Source of the DNA: 66-474 sp051954935
Lineage (GTDB): Bacteria; Pseudomonadota; Gammaproteobacteria; Xanthomonadales; Rhodanobacteraceae
Direction: 5' to 3'
Assembly: GCA_051954935.1 (NCBI GenBank)
Contig: JBQCHG010000006.1
Location: 1 to 64,000 of the forward strand
Length of the DNA stretch: 64,000 nt
Shown here: piece by piece, positions 24,804 to 32,837 of the stretch
Position numbering within the stretch: position 1 is the stretch's first letter
Layout: each line of letters opens with the position of its first letter
The notes under the pieces: model-generated
What the model saw: only the letters and a program-made list of their open reading frames with translations
Told to the model about the DNA's origin: nothing
Database searches by the model: none
Program-made: the position numbers and the translations under genes

Positions 24804-25756
24804 GTGAGGATCGCATCCGCGCCTGCACGCTTGATGCAAGTCAGCGCCTCCAGCATGCAGGCACGTTCGTCCAGCCAGCCGTGAGCCGATGCGGCTTTCA
24901 GCATCGCGTATTCGCCGCTGACCTGATACACGAAGGTGGGCGCACCGAAACGATCCTTCACCCGCCGCACGATGTCCAGGTATGGCAGGCCGGGTTTCAC
25001 CATCACCGCATCGGCGCCTTCGGCGAGATCGAGCTCCACTTCGCGAAGCGCCTCGTCGGAATTGGCAATATCCATCTGGTAAGTGTGCTTGGAGCCTTTG
25101 CCGAGCGTGGCGGCCGAGCCCACCGCATCGCGGAATGGTCCGTAGAAACTCGAAGCGTACTTGGCCGAGTACGCGAGGATGCGTGTATGGATCAGGCCGG
25201 CGTTCTCCAGCGCGGTGCGGACCGCACCGATGCGGCCGTCCATCATGTCCGAGGGAGCAACGAAATCCGCGCCCGCATGCGCCTGTGAAAGAGCCTGTTG
25301 CGTGAGCGCCTCGACGGTTTCGTCGTTCATCACGTAACCGGAATCGTCAATCAAGCCGTCCTGGCCATGGGTGGTGAACGGATCCAGCGCCACGTCGGCA
25401 ATCACGCCCAGATCGGGAAAGCGCTGCTTCAGGGCGCGGATCGCGCGCTGCACCAGACCCTGATCGTTCCAGGCTTCGCGTGCGTCGGCGCTCTTGATCG
25501 AGTCTTCCAACGCGGGAAACAGCGCCAGCGCCGGAACGCCGAGCTGGACCGCCTCCTCGGCGATTCGAAGCAAAGCCTCTATCGAAACCCGCTGCACGCC
25601 CGGCATGGAGGGGACGTCCACGCGTACGTCGCCGGAACCTTCGCGCACGAATACCGGCAGGATCAGATCGTTGGGGGTCAAAACGGCTTCGCGCATCAGC
25701 GCGCGCGAGAACGCGTCGCGGCGCATGCGTCGCATGCGGGTAGCAGGAAAGGGCAT
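24758..25756 (-). CDS. hemB: Delta-aminolevulinic acid dehydratase (porphobilinogen synthase)
   Basis: A 332-residue cytoplasmic enzyme that condenses two 5-aminolevulinate molecules into porphobilinogen. The start MPFPATRMRRMRRDAFSR and RMRR block are typical. The two active-site lysines are in AYSAKYASSFYGPFRDA and VMVKPGLPYLD. The allosteric/metal region reads ADVALDPFTTHGQDGLID, with no cysteine cluster (DPFTTHGQDG, not CxC), so this is the Mg-dependent and not the Zn-dependent type. The gene stands alone, away from hemDXY at 33 kb. Its 3' end overlaps the AraC gene. Confidence 0.96.
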   Translation of the reverse strand: MPFPATRMRRMRRDAFSRALMREAVLTPNDLILPVFVREGSGDVRVDVPSMPGVQRVSIEALLRIAEEAVQLGVPALALFPALEDSIKSADAREAWNDQGLVQRAIRALKQRFPDLGVIADVALDPFTTHGQDGLIDDSGYVMNDETVEALTQQALSQAHAGADFVAPSDMMDGRIGAVRTALENAGLIHTRILAYSAKYASSFYGPFRDAVGSAATLGKGSKHTYQMDIANSDEALREVELDLAEGADAVMVKPGLPYLDIVRRVKDRFGAPTFVYQVSGEYAMLKAASAHGWLDERACMLEALTCIKRAGADAILTYFALDAARVLAGEA

Positions 25757-26056
25757 GTGCCTGACCGGAAAGTGAGCAATCCGTCATTTTATCGCCAACC
25801 GGCTCGCTCGCGTCCCAAGCTGCGACGGCGACCTCAGTTCGGGTCGGGGAGCCTCTTATCATGATGGTCGAGTGAAGACTCGGTGGTACTCGCTTTCACA
25901 TCGACGGTTTCTCCACGGTCGGCAGACCTCGCGATTGCATTCAGGCCAGGTTACTTGCCGTTAAATTAGGATTAAGGCACTATCCGATCCGAAGACTGCG
26001 TCACCTTCCGTAGTCAAGCCAAAGAAGAAGCTGCCAAGTTACGGATTCCCATAGCA
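25757..26056. other. Gene-free 300-base spacer, lower GC than its surroundings
   Basis: Divergent gap between hemB and the Band-7-like gene. It is clearly less GC-rich than the neighbours (for example GCCGTTAAATTAGGATTAAG near 25967) and must hold both promoters. I see no ORF, strong hairpin or clear paired promoter hexamers. Confidence 0.5.
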
Positions 26057-26539
26057 ATGTTCTCGACGCTCACCCTTTTAACCCTGCTTGTCTTAGTCGG
26101 TCTGCTGGCAGCGGTGTGCGTCAAACGGATTCCCGAAGGACAGGTCTACACCTTGCGTCGCCTGGGCAAGCCCGCGCGCACCCTGACTCCCGGCATGCAT
26201 GTAGTGGTGCCGCTCATCGAGCGGATCGCGCACAAGATCAGCATCACCGGTTACACCCTCGCCATCGAGGAACGCGTGCAGATGGAAGGCCATACCCAGC
26301 CGGAAATCCTGCGCGGACGCGTATGGTGGCAGGTGCTCGATCCCGAGCGCGCCGATGCCGTGATTGATCGCGCCGACGACATGATCCGCACCCGCGTGAT
26401 CGGCGCGTTGCCCGAGGTGGCGAGCGATACCGGCGACGATTTGCGCGCGCGCAACCTGCGTCTGAAGCAGGCACTGAACGGAACGTTGCGCGAACGCGGC
26501 GTGTTGGTGACAAGGGTGGAGCTCGACCTCGCCGCTTGA
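26057..26539 (+). CDS. Short Band-7/SPFH domain protein
   Basis: A 160-residue protein with one N-terminal helix (FSTLTLLTLLVLVGLLAAVC) followed by a Band-7 segment: RIPEGQVYTLRRLGKPARTL, TPGMHVVVPLIERIAHKISI and MEGHTQPEILRGRVWWQVLD. SPFH proteins form oligomeric rings on the inner face of membranes. Normal members run to 250-300 or more residues with a coiled-coil tail; this one stops soon after LRERGVLVTRVELDLAA. It is therefore either a minimal family member or a truncated slipin. A terminator follows 40 bases later, so it is a single-gene unit. Confidence 0.72.
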   Translation: MFSTLTLLTLLVLVGLLAAVCVKRIPEGQVYTLRRLGKPARTLTPGMHVVVPLIERIAHKISITGYTLAIEERVQMEGHTQPEILRGRVWWQVLDPERADAVIDRADDMIRTRVIGALPEVASDTGDDLRARNLRLKQALNGTLRERGVLVTRVELDLAA

Positions 26540-26578
26540 TCGGTTCTTCCGCGGCTCGACGCCCATGGCAAAGAACTC

Positions 26579-26605
26579 GCCCGCCTTGTGCGGGCTTTTG
26601 CTTTT
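26579..26605 (+). terminator. Rho-independent terminator
   Basis: GCCCGCCTTGTGCGGGC followed by TTTTGCTTTT, ending the Band-7 gene. It lies 33 bases before the rsmG ATG. Confidence 0.85.
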
Positions 26606-26637
26606 GCGCAGACACTGCACGGATACTGCGCGGCACC

Positions 26638-27267
26638 ATGTCTACACGCCCTTCCCTGCAAGCAGATCTGGAACGAGGCCTCGCCGCCTTGCGGCTCGAC
26701 CTGCCCGAAAGCGCCGTGTCGTTGCTGCTCGATTATCTCGACCTGCTGGTCAGCTGGAACAAGGCTTACAACCTGACCGCGGTGCGCGATCCGGCACAAA
26801 TGATCACCCGCCATCTGCTCGATTCGCTCGCGGTATTGCCGTTCGTGCATAGCGCCACGCTGGCCGATATCGGCAGCGGCGCGGGGCTTCCGGGCATTCC
26901 GCTGGCGATCGCACAGCCGGGCCTGGAGGCCACGCTGGTGGACAGCAATGGCAAAAAGGCGCGCTTCCTGCGCGAGGCCGCGCGCGCGTTGCCGCTGGAG
27001 AACGTCGAGGTGCAGCAGGTGCGGGTGGAAGACCTGCCTGGCAGTTTCGATTGCATTACCGCGCGGGCGTTTGCCAGCCTGGGCGACATGCTGGCCTGGG
27101 GTGGGCATGCACTCGCCCCGAATGGGGTCTGGCTGGCACTGAAGGGTCAGATCGAAGCGGGTGAGCTGGCCCGGATACCGGCCGGTTTCCGCGTCGAGGC
27201 GATCCACGCGCTGGAGGTGCCAGGCCTTGACGCACAGCGCCATCTTGTGGAAATCCGCCGGGCGTAG
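26638..27267 (+). CDS. rsmG: 16S rRNA (guanine-527-N7) methyltransferase
   Basis: A 209-residue SAM-dependent enzyme that methylates G527 of 16S rRNA; its loss gives low-level streptomycin resistance in other bacteria. Key blocks are WNKAYNLTAVRDPAQMITRH, HLLDSLAVLPF and the SAM loop LADIGSGAGLPGIPLAI. LVDSNGKKARFLREAAR and FDCITARAFASL follow. It is followed by parA and parB, the usual order, but mnmG (gidA), its common upstream neighbour, is absent. The chosen ATG lies just after the Band-7 terminator. Confidence 0.95.
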   Translation: MSTRPSLQADLERGLAALRLDLPESAVSLLLDYLDLLVSWNKAYNLTAVRDPAQMITRHLLDSLAVLPFVHSATLADIGSGAGLPGIPLAIAQPGLEATLVDSNGKKARFLREAARALPLENVEVQQVRVEDLPGSFDCITARAFASLGDMLAWGGHALAPNGVWLALKGQIEAGELARIPAGFRVEAIHALEVPGLDAQRHLVEIRRA

Positions 27268-27331
27268 ATCGCGGGGCAATGCTAACCTTCGCGTTCCGTT
27301 GTCCCGAGGTTCAGGGGAACCGTTCCATCCC

Positions 27332-28132
27332 ATGACGCGCATCATCGCCATCGCCAACCAGAAGGGCGGGGTCGGCAAGACCACCACCGCGGTGAACCTC
27401 GCCGCCGCGCTTTCCGAAACCAAACGCAAGATCCTGCTGGTCGACCTGGACCCGCAGGGCAATGCCACGATGGCCTCGGGCATAGACAAGCGCGACGTGC
27501 ATCCCACCGGCTGCGAGGTGCTGCTGGAAGAGGCGAGCATCGAGTCGGCGGTCTTGTCCACGGAAGCCGGTTATGACCTGCTGCCGGGCAGCCGCGACCT
27601 CACCGCCGCCGAATTGAAACTGATGGACGCGATCGCGCGCGAGTCACGCCTGAAGGAACAGCTCGCGAAACTCGGCGACCGCTACCACACCATCCTGATC
27701 GACTGCCCGCCGTCTCTGCACCTGCTCACGCTCAACGCGCTGGCCGCCGCGCACAGCGTGCTGATCCCGGTGCAGTGCGAATATTTCGCGCTGGAAGGCC
27801 TGACCTCGCTGCTGGACACGGTGAAAGCCGTGCGCGCACGACTGAATCCGCAACTTGAAGTGGAAGGCCTGCTGCGCACGATGTACGACGTGCGCAACAA
27901 TCTCGGCAACGATGTCTCGGCGCAACTGACCAAGCACTTTGGTGACAAGGTGCTGCGCTCGATCATCCCGCGCAACGTGCGGCTGGCCGAGGCGCCCAGC
28001 CACGGCAAGCCGATCAACCTTTATGACCGCGAGTCGCGCGGCGCGATCGCATACCTGGGCCTCGCCGGCGAGATGATCCGCCGCGAACGCGCCGGTACGG
28101 CTGCGCCTGCCGTGCAGGCCGCCAACAGTTGA
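27332..28132 (+). CDS. parA: Chromosome-partitioning ATPase ParA (Soj)
   Basis: A 266-residue deviant Walker ATPase that moves ParB-parS complexes and so segregates the chromosome origin. The deviant Walker A motif is NQKGGVGKTTTAVNLA at the extreme N-terminus, with no extra DNA-binding domain, as in chromosomal type Ib ParA. Walker B is ILLVDLDPQGNATMASG, and TILIDCPPSLHLLTLNA is also seen. A 64-base gap follows rsmG, and parB starts 11 bases downstream, so the three genes form one unit. Identification is firm. Confidence 0.95.
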   Translation: MTRIIAIANQKGGVGKTTTAVNLAAALSETKRKILLVDLDPQGNATMASGIDKRDVHPTGCEVLLEEASIESAVLSTEAGYDLLPGSRDLTAAELKLMDAIARESRLKEQLAKLGDRYHTILIDCPPSLHLLTLNALAAAHSVLIPVQCEYFALEGLTSLLDTVKAVRARLNPQLEVEGLLRTMYDVRNNLGNDVSAQLTKHFGDKVLRSIIPRNVRLAEAPSHGKPINLYDRESRGAIAYLGLAGEMIRRERAGTAAPAVQAANS

Positions 28133-28143
28133 GGTCCCGCTGA

Positions 28144-29004
28144 ATGTCCGCGAAGAGACGAGGCCTGGGTTCGCGCGATCTGGACGTGCTGCTGGGCGGC
28201 GGCGATGCGAGCGACACCGAAGCCGGTGGCGAAGAGCTGCGCACGCTGCGCGTGACCCAGATCGCGCCGGGCAAATACCAGCCGCGCCAGCACATGGACG
28301 AGGCGAAGCTCGAAGAGCTCGCCGCCTCGATCAAGGCGCAGGGCCTGATCCAGCCGGTGGTGGTGCGCGCGCTGGGTCGGGACCAATTCGAACTGATCGC
28401 CGGCGAGCGCCGCTGGCGAGCCGCGCAGAAGGCGGGCCTGACCGAAGTGCCGGCCGTGGTGCGAGACGTCGCGCCGCAGGCGGTGCTGGCGATGGCGTTG
28501 ATCGAGAACATCCAGCGCGAGGAACTCTCCGCGCTGGAGGAAGCGCAAGCGCTCCACCGGCTGATCGAAGAATTCAAGCTGACGCAACAACAGGCTGCCG
28601 ACGCAGTCGGGCGCTCGCGCGTGGCGGTCACCAATCTGCTGCGGCTGCTGGAATTGCCCGAAGCGATCCGCCGCCTGCTCGAAAACGGCCGGATCGAAAT
28701 GGGCCACGCGCGCGCGCTCGGCACGCTGCCTGCACCGCGGGCCGTCGCGCTGGCGGAGAAAGCCGCTGCCGAACAATGGTCGGTGCGCGAACTGGAGCAG
28801 GCCGTGCGGCTGGCGCAACTGGCGCCTTCGGCCAAGAAGCGCACGCCGAATGCCGATCCGGACATAGTCGCGCTGGAGCGCGAGCTCTCCGAAAAGCTCG
28901 GCGCGCGCGTACAGATCGCGCATGGGCGCAATGGGCGCGGCAAGCTCACCATCCGCTACCACAGCAGCGACGAACTCGAAGGCGTCCTGGCCAAATTGCG
29001 CTGA
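28144..29004 (+). CDS. parB: Chromosome-partitioning protein ParB (Spo0J)
   Basis: A 286-residue CTP-dependent DNA clamp that loads at parS. After MSAKRRGLGSRDLDVLLGG the catalytic N-domain shows YQPRQHMDEAKLEELAASI, GLIQPVVVRAL and the GERRWRAAQKAG CTP/arginine motif. IENIQREELSALEEAQAL leads into the helix-turn-helix TQQQAADAVGRSRVAVTNLL. The C-terminal dimerisation domain carries GRGKLTIRYHSSDELEGVL. I could not find a parS-like 16-mer in this window. It is co-transcribed with parA. Confidence 0.95.
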   Translation: MSAKRRGLGSRDLDVLLGGGDASDTEAGGEELRTLRVTQIAPGKYQPRQHMDEAKLEELAASIKAQGLIQPVVVRALGRDQFELIAGERRWRAAQKAGLTEVPAVVRDVAPQAVLAMALIENIQREELSALEEAQALHRLIEEFKLTQQQAADAVGRSRVAVTNLLRLLELPEAIRRLLENGRIEMGHARALGTLPAPRAVALAEKAAAEQWSVRELEQAVRLAQLAPSAKKRTPNADPDIVALERELSEKLGARVQIAHGRNGRGKLTIRYHSSDELEGVLAKLR

Positions 29005-29025
29005 AAGCTGTTTTGACAAGGATCA

Positions 29026-29082
29026 ACACGGATAAAGCGAATCGAAAAAGCGTCCATCTGGATGCTCCGCGTAAATCCGTGT
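29026..29082. repeat. Inverted repeat around the parB / sigma-factor gap
   Basis: ACACGGAT (29026) and ATCCGTGT (29075) form eight-base arms around 41 bases. The surrounding text (GACAAGGATCAACACGGAT; CGTAAATCCGTGTCAAA) has the degenerate xxACGGAT pattern of dispersed bacterial repeats. It may also be part of the sigma-factor promoter region. Confidence 0.35.
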
Positions 29083-29111
29083 CAAATGCCTTTTGAAAGG
29101 AACGCTGCGCC

Positions 29112-29657
29112 ATGCCGGTCTTTCCCAAAGTGGGCAGCAGGCAACGCCAATTCGACGCACTGGTGCGCGCGCACGCGAACGATCTCTATCGCTTCGCCTA
29201 CTGGCTGTGCGGCGAGGACGCGCGCGCGCAGGATCTGGTGCAGGAAACCCTGCTGCGCGCCTGGCGCGCGCTGGATTCCTTGCGTGACGGCGCGGCCGCC
29301 AAACCCTGGCTGCTGACCATCCTGCGCCGCGAATATGCGCGCGGTTTCGAGCGCAAGCGGCTCGACTTGAGCGAACTGGACGACAACCTCGTCGAGGACA
29401 CCGCGGCAGTGGATCCGGAACGCGCCGGCTCCGACGCGCAGGTGCGCGCGGCGATCCTGCAACTGGAGCCGAAGTACCGCGAGCCGCTGCTGATGCAGGT
29501 GCTGGGCGGCTTCTCCTGCGAGGAGATCGCGGCCGAGCTCGACTGCAAACCCGGGGCGGTGATGACCCAGCTGTTCCGCGCGCGGCAGAAACTGCGGGCC
29601 GCGCTGGACGGTGATGCAAACATGAATCCGAAGGAGGCGTCCCATGGACTGCCTTGA
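29112..29657 (+). CDS. ECF-type sigma-70 family RNA polymerase sigma factor
   Basis: A 181-residue sigma factor with regions 2 and 4 only. Region 2 reads HANDLYRFAYWLCGEDARAQ followed by DLVQETLLRAWRALDSL. Region 4 reads LEPKYREPLLMQVLGGFSCE followed by EIAAELDCKPGAVMTQLFRA. It overlaps the downstream DUF3379 gene by 14 bases, a normal arrangement for an ECF sigma factor and its anti-sigma factor. The regulon is unknown. An AAAGGA ribosome site lies about ten bases before the ATG. Confidence 0.88.
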   Translation: MPVFPKVGSRQRQFDALVRAHANDLYRFAYWLCGEDARAQDLVQETLLRAWRALDSLRDGAAAKPWLLTILRREYARGFERKRLDLSELDDNLVEDTAAVDPERAGSDAQVRAAILQLEPKYREPLLMQVLGGFSCEEIAAELDCKPGAVMTQLFRARQKLRAALDGDANMNPKEASHGLP

Positions 29658-30369
29658 ATTCCGCCGCAGGCTCGCCGCCGAGCCGCGCACGCGCGAGGCG
29701 GCGTTCGTCGCGCATCGCGATAGTTGCCACGCCGGCTGCACCGAAGCGTGGTGGCGCGCGCAGCGGCTGGAGCGGCGCATCGAAGCCGCAGTCGCGATCG
29801 AAGCTCCGGCCGATCTTGCAGAACGCATCCTGCTGGCGCAGACCACGCGCATGCGCGTGCGCACGCGGCGCTGGCAGGTCGGTCTGGCGCTCGCGGCATC
29901 GCTTCTGCTGGCGCTGGGCATCGGCGCCGTCGCCTGGAACAAAAAGGCATCGGCCGATCCGCTGCCGGCGATGAGCGTGGCCCACCTGCGCGGCGAGGCA
30001 TTCTCGCTGGCACTGACGCAGCCGGTTCCGGAACAGGCGTTGCGCCGTGATTTCGCCGCGCGCGGCGTGGACCTTCGCGCGATGCCCCAGGGTGCGGTGT
30101 TCGTGCGCGATTGCGATGTGGGCCCGTATCGCACCGTGCACCTGGTGTTCCGCGTCAATGACGAGCCGGTCACGGCGCTGTATTTTGTCGGCCGCGACGT
30201 CGCGCATGCGCGCGATTTTCACCACGCCGGCTGGCAGGGCCGCGAGTTGCCGCTCGATCACGGCACGCTGTTGCTGCTCGGCGCCGACGCACGTGGCTTC
30301 GCCGCGGTGGAACGCACCCTGCGCGATGCGCTGGACGCGCCGGTGCAACAGGCGCTCGGCGAGATCTGA
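29644..30369 (+). CDS. DUF3379 membrane protein, probable anti-sigma factor
   Basis: A 241-residue protein. The cytoplasmic head MDCLEFRRRLAAEPRTREAA contains HRDSCHAGC, a zinc-finger-like His/Cys cluster as in ZAS-type anti-sigma factors. One helix (VGLALAASLLLALGIGAVAW) leads into a periplasmic domain with QGAVFVRDCDVGPYRTVHLV and ALYFVGRDVAH. DUF3379 genes commonly follow ECF sigma genes. Binding and silencing of the upstream sigma factor is inferred from overlap, topology and the His/Cys cluster. Confidence 0.8.
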   Translation: MDCLEFRRRLAAEPRTREAAFVAHRDSCHAGCTEAWWRAQRLERRIEAAVAIEAPADLAERILLAQTTRMRVRTRRWQVGLALAASLLLALGIGAVAWNKKASADPLPAMSVAHLRGEAFSLALTQPVPEQALRRDFAARGVDLRAMPQGAVFVRDCDVGPYRTVHLVFRVNDEPVTALYFVGRDVAHARDFHHAGWQGRELPLDHGTLLLLGADARGFAAVERTLRDALDAPVQQALGEI

Positions 30370-30444
30370 TCCGCTGCAAGCGGGTTCGATAACCACGCCC
30401 ACGGGGCTTCGCACGTCCAGGCTGCACCGTTTCCGGTCATCGGC

Positions 30445-30450
30445 GATAAT
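30445..30450 (+). promoter_or_regulatory. -10-like GATAAT before the glycosyltransferase
   Basis: GATAATCGCGG, 28 bases before ATG 30478, has the same layout as the TATAATCGCCGG string upstream of the DUF2909 gene. Confidence 0.3.
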
Positions 30451-30477
30451 CGCGGCTCTTCCGCGAAGGGGCGCAAC

Positions 30478-31194
30478 ATGCCCGAACTTTCCGTCGTCGT
30501 GCCGGTCTTCAACGAGCGCGACAATATCCCGCCGCTGCTGGCCGAGATCGCCGCCGCCCTGCGCGGGCGCGTGGACTACGAAATCGTCTATGTGGACGAC
30601 AGGAGTTCGGACGACTCGCTGGCCGTGCTGCAGGCCGAGCGTGCGCGTCATCCGGAACTGCGCATCGTCAAGCACCTGCGCCAGAGCGGCCAGAGCACCG
30701 CGATCTGGAACGGTGTGCGCGCCGCGCGCGGCAAGTGGATTGCGACGCTCGACGGCGACGGCCAGAACGATCCGGCCGACATTCCGAAGCTGCTGGACGC
30801 GCGCGCGCAGGCGAAGCCTTCGATCAAGCTGTTCGCCGGCTGGCGCACCACGCGCCGCGACACCTTCAACAAGCGCATCTCCTCGAAGATCGCCAATGGC
30901 GTGCGCTCGCGCATGCTGCGCGACGCCACGCCCGACACCGGCTGCGGCCTGAAACTGTTCGAGCGCGAGACGTTCCTGATCCTGCCCTACTTCGACCACA
31001 TGCACCGCTATCTGCCGGCGCTGGTGAAGCGCGCCGGCTTCGAGAGCATCAGCGTGCCGGTGGGACACCGCCCGCGCACGCGCGGCGTTTCGAAATACGG
31101 GATGCTGGATCGCCTGTGGGTGGGCCTGGCCGACCTCCGCGGCGTGGGCTGGCTGATGCGGCGGGCGAAGGTGACGCCGACCGAGGAAATCTGA
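30478..31194 (+). CDS. GT2 family glycosyltransferase (dolichol-P-mannose-synthase-like)
   Basis: A 238-residue GT-A fold enzyme. It begins MPELSVVVPVFNERDNIPPL and has YVDDRSSDDSL, the DxD-type ATLDGDGQNDPADIP and TGCGLKLFERE. It ends soon after GVSKYGMLDRLWVGLADL, without the membrane helices that ArnC/GtrB carry after this point. It most resembles polyprenyl-phosphate sugar transferases; a soluble or peripheral form acting on a lipid carrier is likely. The sugar is unknown. No other envelope-sugar genes are adjacent. Confidence 0.85.
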   Translation: MPELSVVVPVFNERDNIPPLLAEIAAALRGRVDYEIVYVDDRSSDDSLAVLQAERARHPELRIVKHLRQSGQSTAIWNGVRAARGKWIATLDGDGQNDPADIPKLLDARAQAKPSIKLFAGWRTTRRDTFNKRISSKIANGVRSRMLRDATPDTGCGLKLFERETFLILPYFDHMHRYLPALVKRAGFESISVPVGHRPRTRGVSKYGMLDRLWVGLADLRGVGWLMRRAKVTPTEEI

Positions 31195-31203
31195 CCGGTC
31201 AAT

Positions 31204-31256
31204 CGCGCGCAGGCGCGCTCCTACGGCCGCTGTCGGAGGAGCCTGCTTGCAGGCGA
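31204..31256. repeat. Two short palindromic repeats (TAGGAGC-type)
   Basis: CGCGCGCAGGCGCGCTCCTAC (31204) and GGAGGAGCCTGCTTGCAGGC (31235) sit head to head between the convergent glycosyltransferase and rhodanese genes. The same unit recurs at 5171, 51100, 51133 and 51189. Confidence 0.6.
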
Positions 31257-31270
31257 CAGCGTGCGAGCGC

Positions 31271-31714
31271 TCAGCTTCGGCCCTTGGCCAGCGGCAAATC
31301 CGCGCGCCTCCACGCATCGATGCCGCCGGAAAGCGTGTACACGCGGGCGAATCCGGCCTTGACCAGCCGACGCGCCGCCTTTTCCGATTCCGTGCCGTTG
31401 CGCGAAACAATCGCCACCGGCAACTCGCGCACCTTCTTCAATTCCTTGTTCTCCGGATCGAACTGGCTGGGCGCGATGTGGCGCGACCCTGGCACGTGCG
31501 CCTTCTCGAAATCGGCGATCGGGGAGACGTCGATCACCAGCGCATTGTCGCGGTTGATCAATTGCGTGAGCCCGGCCGGCGTCAGCTCCTTGAAGCCCCG
31601 GAAGCGCCGCGTGCCCTCCAGCCCGATCAGCGCCAGCACGATCACGATGAAGGCGCCGACCAGCAAAGGATGATGGGCGATGAATTGCGGGATGCGCGGC
31701 AGGATGTCGTTCAT
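31271..31714 (-). CDS. Membrane-anchored rhodanese-like protein lacking the active-site cysteine
   Basis: A 147-residue protein: one N-terminal helix (LLVGAFIVIVLALIGLEG) and one rhodanese domain (LTQLINRDNALVIDVSPIAD, FEKAHVPGSRHI, VYTLSGGIDAWRRADLPLAK). The active-site loop, normally C-R-x-G-x-R, reads SRNGTES, so the sulfur-accepting Cys is a Ser. Related single-domain proteins such as YibN sit beside grxC-secB, which are absent here. It is probably not a sulfurtransferase; a binding or structural role is inferred. ATG 31714 is preferred over an in-frame TTG two codons earlier. Confidence 0.85.
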   Translation of the reverse strand: MNDILPRIPQFIAHHPLLVGAFIVIVLALIGLEGTRRFRGFKELTPAGLTQLINRDNALVIDVSPIADFEKAHVPGSRHIAPSQFDPENKELKKVRELPVAIVSRNGTESEKAARRLVKAGFARVYTLSGGIDAWRRADLPLAKGRS

Positions 31715-31788
31715 GGGCAATGGCGGGCAACGGGCGACCGCGCATTATCCGCGATGCGCGCGGTCAACGCGAACATGGCCCTGAACGC

Positions 31789-32205
31789 CTACTGCTGCGG
31801 CGAAATGTCCGGCAACCCCGACTCGAGCCACCAATGCTTGGTGGCCGGATCCCAGCGCCAGGTCTGCTGATCCACGATGTCGTAGGCGGACTGGCTGGCC
31901 TTGTTGATCAGGCTGATCTGCACGGCTTGCCTGATGGTGTTCTCGTCCACCGCACGCGGGCCATCGGTGTCGTATTGGGCCACCGCGACACTGTCGTAGC
32001 GCTGCTTCGCCGCTGCGTCCAGCGGATGCTCCTGGCGGATTTTGGGATCCACGAACTGGTAGGCGCCGGCGAAACCGCCCCAACGCAGGGCGGCCGCGTA
32101 ATCGTCCAGGGTCTGATCGCGCAGCTTGTCCTTGCTCTGATTGCCCAGCGTGGCGCAGCCGGCAAGCAGGGCTGCCAATGCAAAAACGACCGTGATGCGG
32201 CGCAT
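31789..32205 (-). CDS. Small putative lipoprotein of unknown function
   Basis: A 138-residue secreted protein. MRRITVVFALAALLAGCATL is a textbook lipoprotein signal with lipobox LAGC. The mature part is soluble and mixed in composition (DDYAAALRWGGFAGAYQFVD, TWRWDPATKHWWLESGLPDI). I do not recognise a family; the tryptophan-rich end resembles small outer-membrane lipoproteins. It lies alone, 74 bases upstream of the rhodanese gene on the same strand. Confidence 0.7.
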   Translation of the reverse strand: MRRITVVFALAALLAGCATLGNQSKDKLRDQTLDDYAAALRWGGFAGAYQFVDPKIRQEHPLDAAAKQRYDSVAVAQYDTDGPRAVDENTIRQAVQISLINKASQSAYDIVDQQTWRWDPATKHWWLESGLPDISPQQ

Positions 32206-32274
32206 GGGCGAACTCCCGCGGCTACGTTGCGCCGATTGTGCATCATTGCGACGGTGCGATGCGCGACGGACCGC

Positions 32275-32739
32275 TCAACGCGCCTTGGCCACGAACGCGG
32301 CTTCCAGCGTGGCGGCTTCCCGCTCCCCGCCAGCGGTCGCGCACGTCACCTGGATGCGCGCCTTGCCGCGCGCGGCAAGGGTTTTCAGGAAGACATCGAG
32401 CGCATCGGCTTCGACGAACCGCGCCGTGGCGCGCAATTCGCCGAACAGCGGTTCACGGTAGCGCACGGTCGAATCGCCGACGTAGATGTCGCACTCGATG
32501 CCGCGCGCGCGCAGCGCCAGTTCAACCAGCCCCCAGCCGGCGAGCGTCATCAAGGACGCCATGCTGCCGCCGAATGCGCAGCCTTTGTCGTTGATGTTGG
32601 GCGCGAGCGGCGCGGCGAGTTCCAGTTCCGCGCCGTCGTAGCGCGTGACGCGCAACTCCATCGTGCGCGCCAGCGGGATGTTTTCGAGGATGTAGGCCTG
32701 CAACTGTGCTGCCAGCGCGGCGTGGACGGTGTCGGTCAT
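32275..32739 (-). CDS. YiiD C-terminal-type hotdog thioesterase
   Basis: A 154-residue hotdog-fold protein. ENIPLARTMELRVTRYDG and LAAPLAPNINDKGCAFGGSM followed by ASLMTLAGWGLVEL match the C-terminal thioesterase domain of YiiD (FabA-like), without its N-terminal acetyltransferase. It should cleave an acyl thioester; the substrate is unknown. The start MTDTVHAALAAQL is chosen; an in-frame upstream start at 32820 adds 27 residues that run toward the divergent hemD promoter. Members are often annotated only as thioesterase-domain proteins. Confidence 0.8.
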   Translation of the reverse strand: MTDTVHAALAAQLQAYILENIPLARTMELRVTRYDGAELELAAPLAPNINDKGCAFGGSMASLMTLAGWGLVELALRARGIECDIYVGDSTVRYREPLFGELRATARFVEADALDVFLKTLAARGKARIQVTCATAGGEREAATLEAAFVAKAR

Positions 32740-32837
32740 GGAAGCGCCCGCCTGCGGGGCAAATGGGTGGTCCGCCAGTTTGACACGGACTCGCGATTCG
32801 ACAAGCCGCGCCGCGCGCATTCGTTTAGCATCGCCGA

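Noticed and set aside
27268..29111. parS sites near parAB
   Set aside because: I looked for a 16-base TGTTTCACGTGAAACA-like palindrome around rsmG-parA-parB and found none I would defend.
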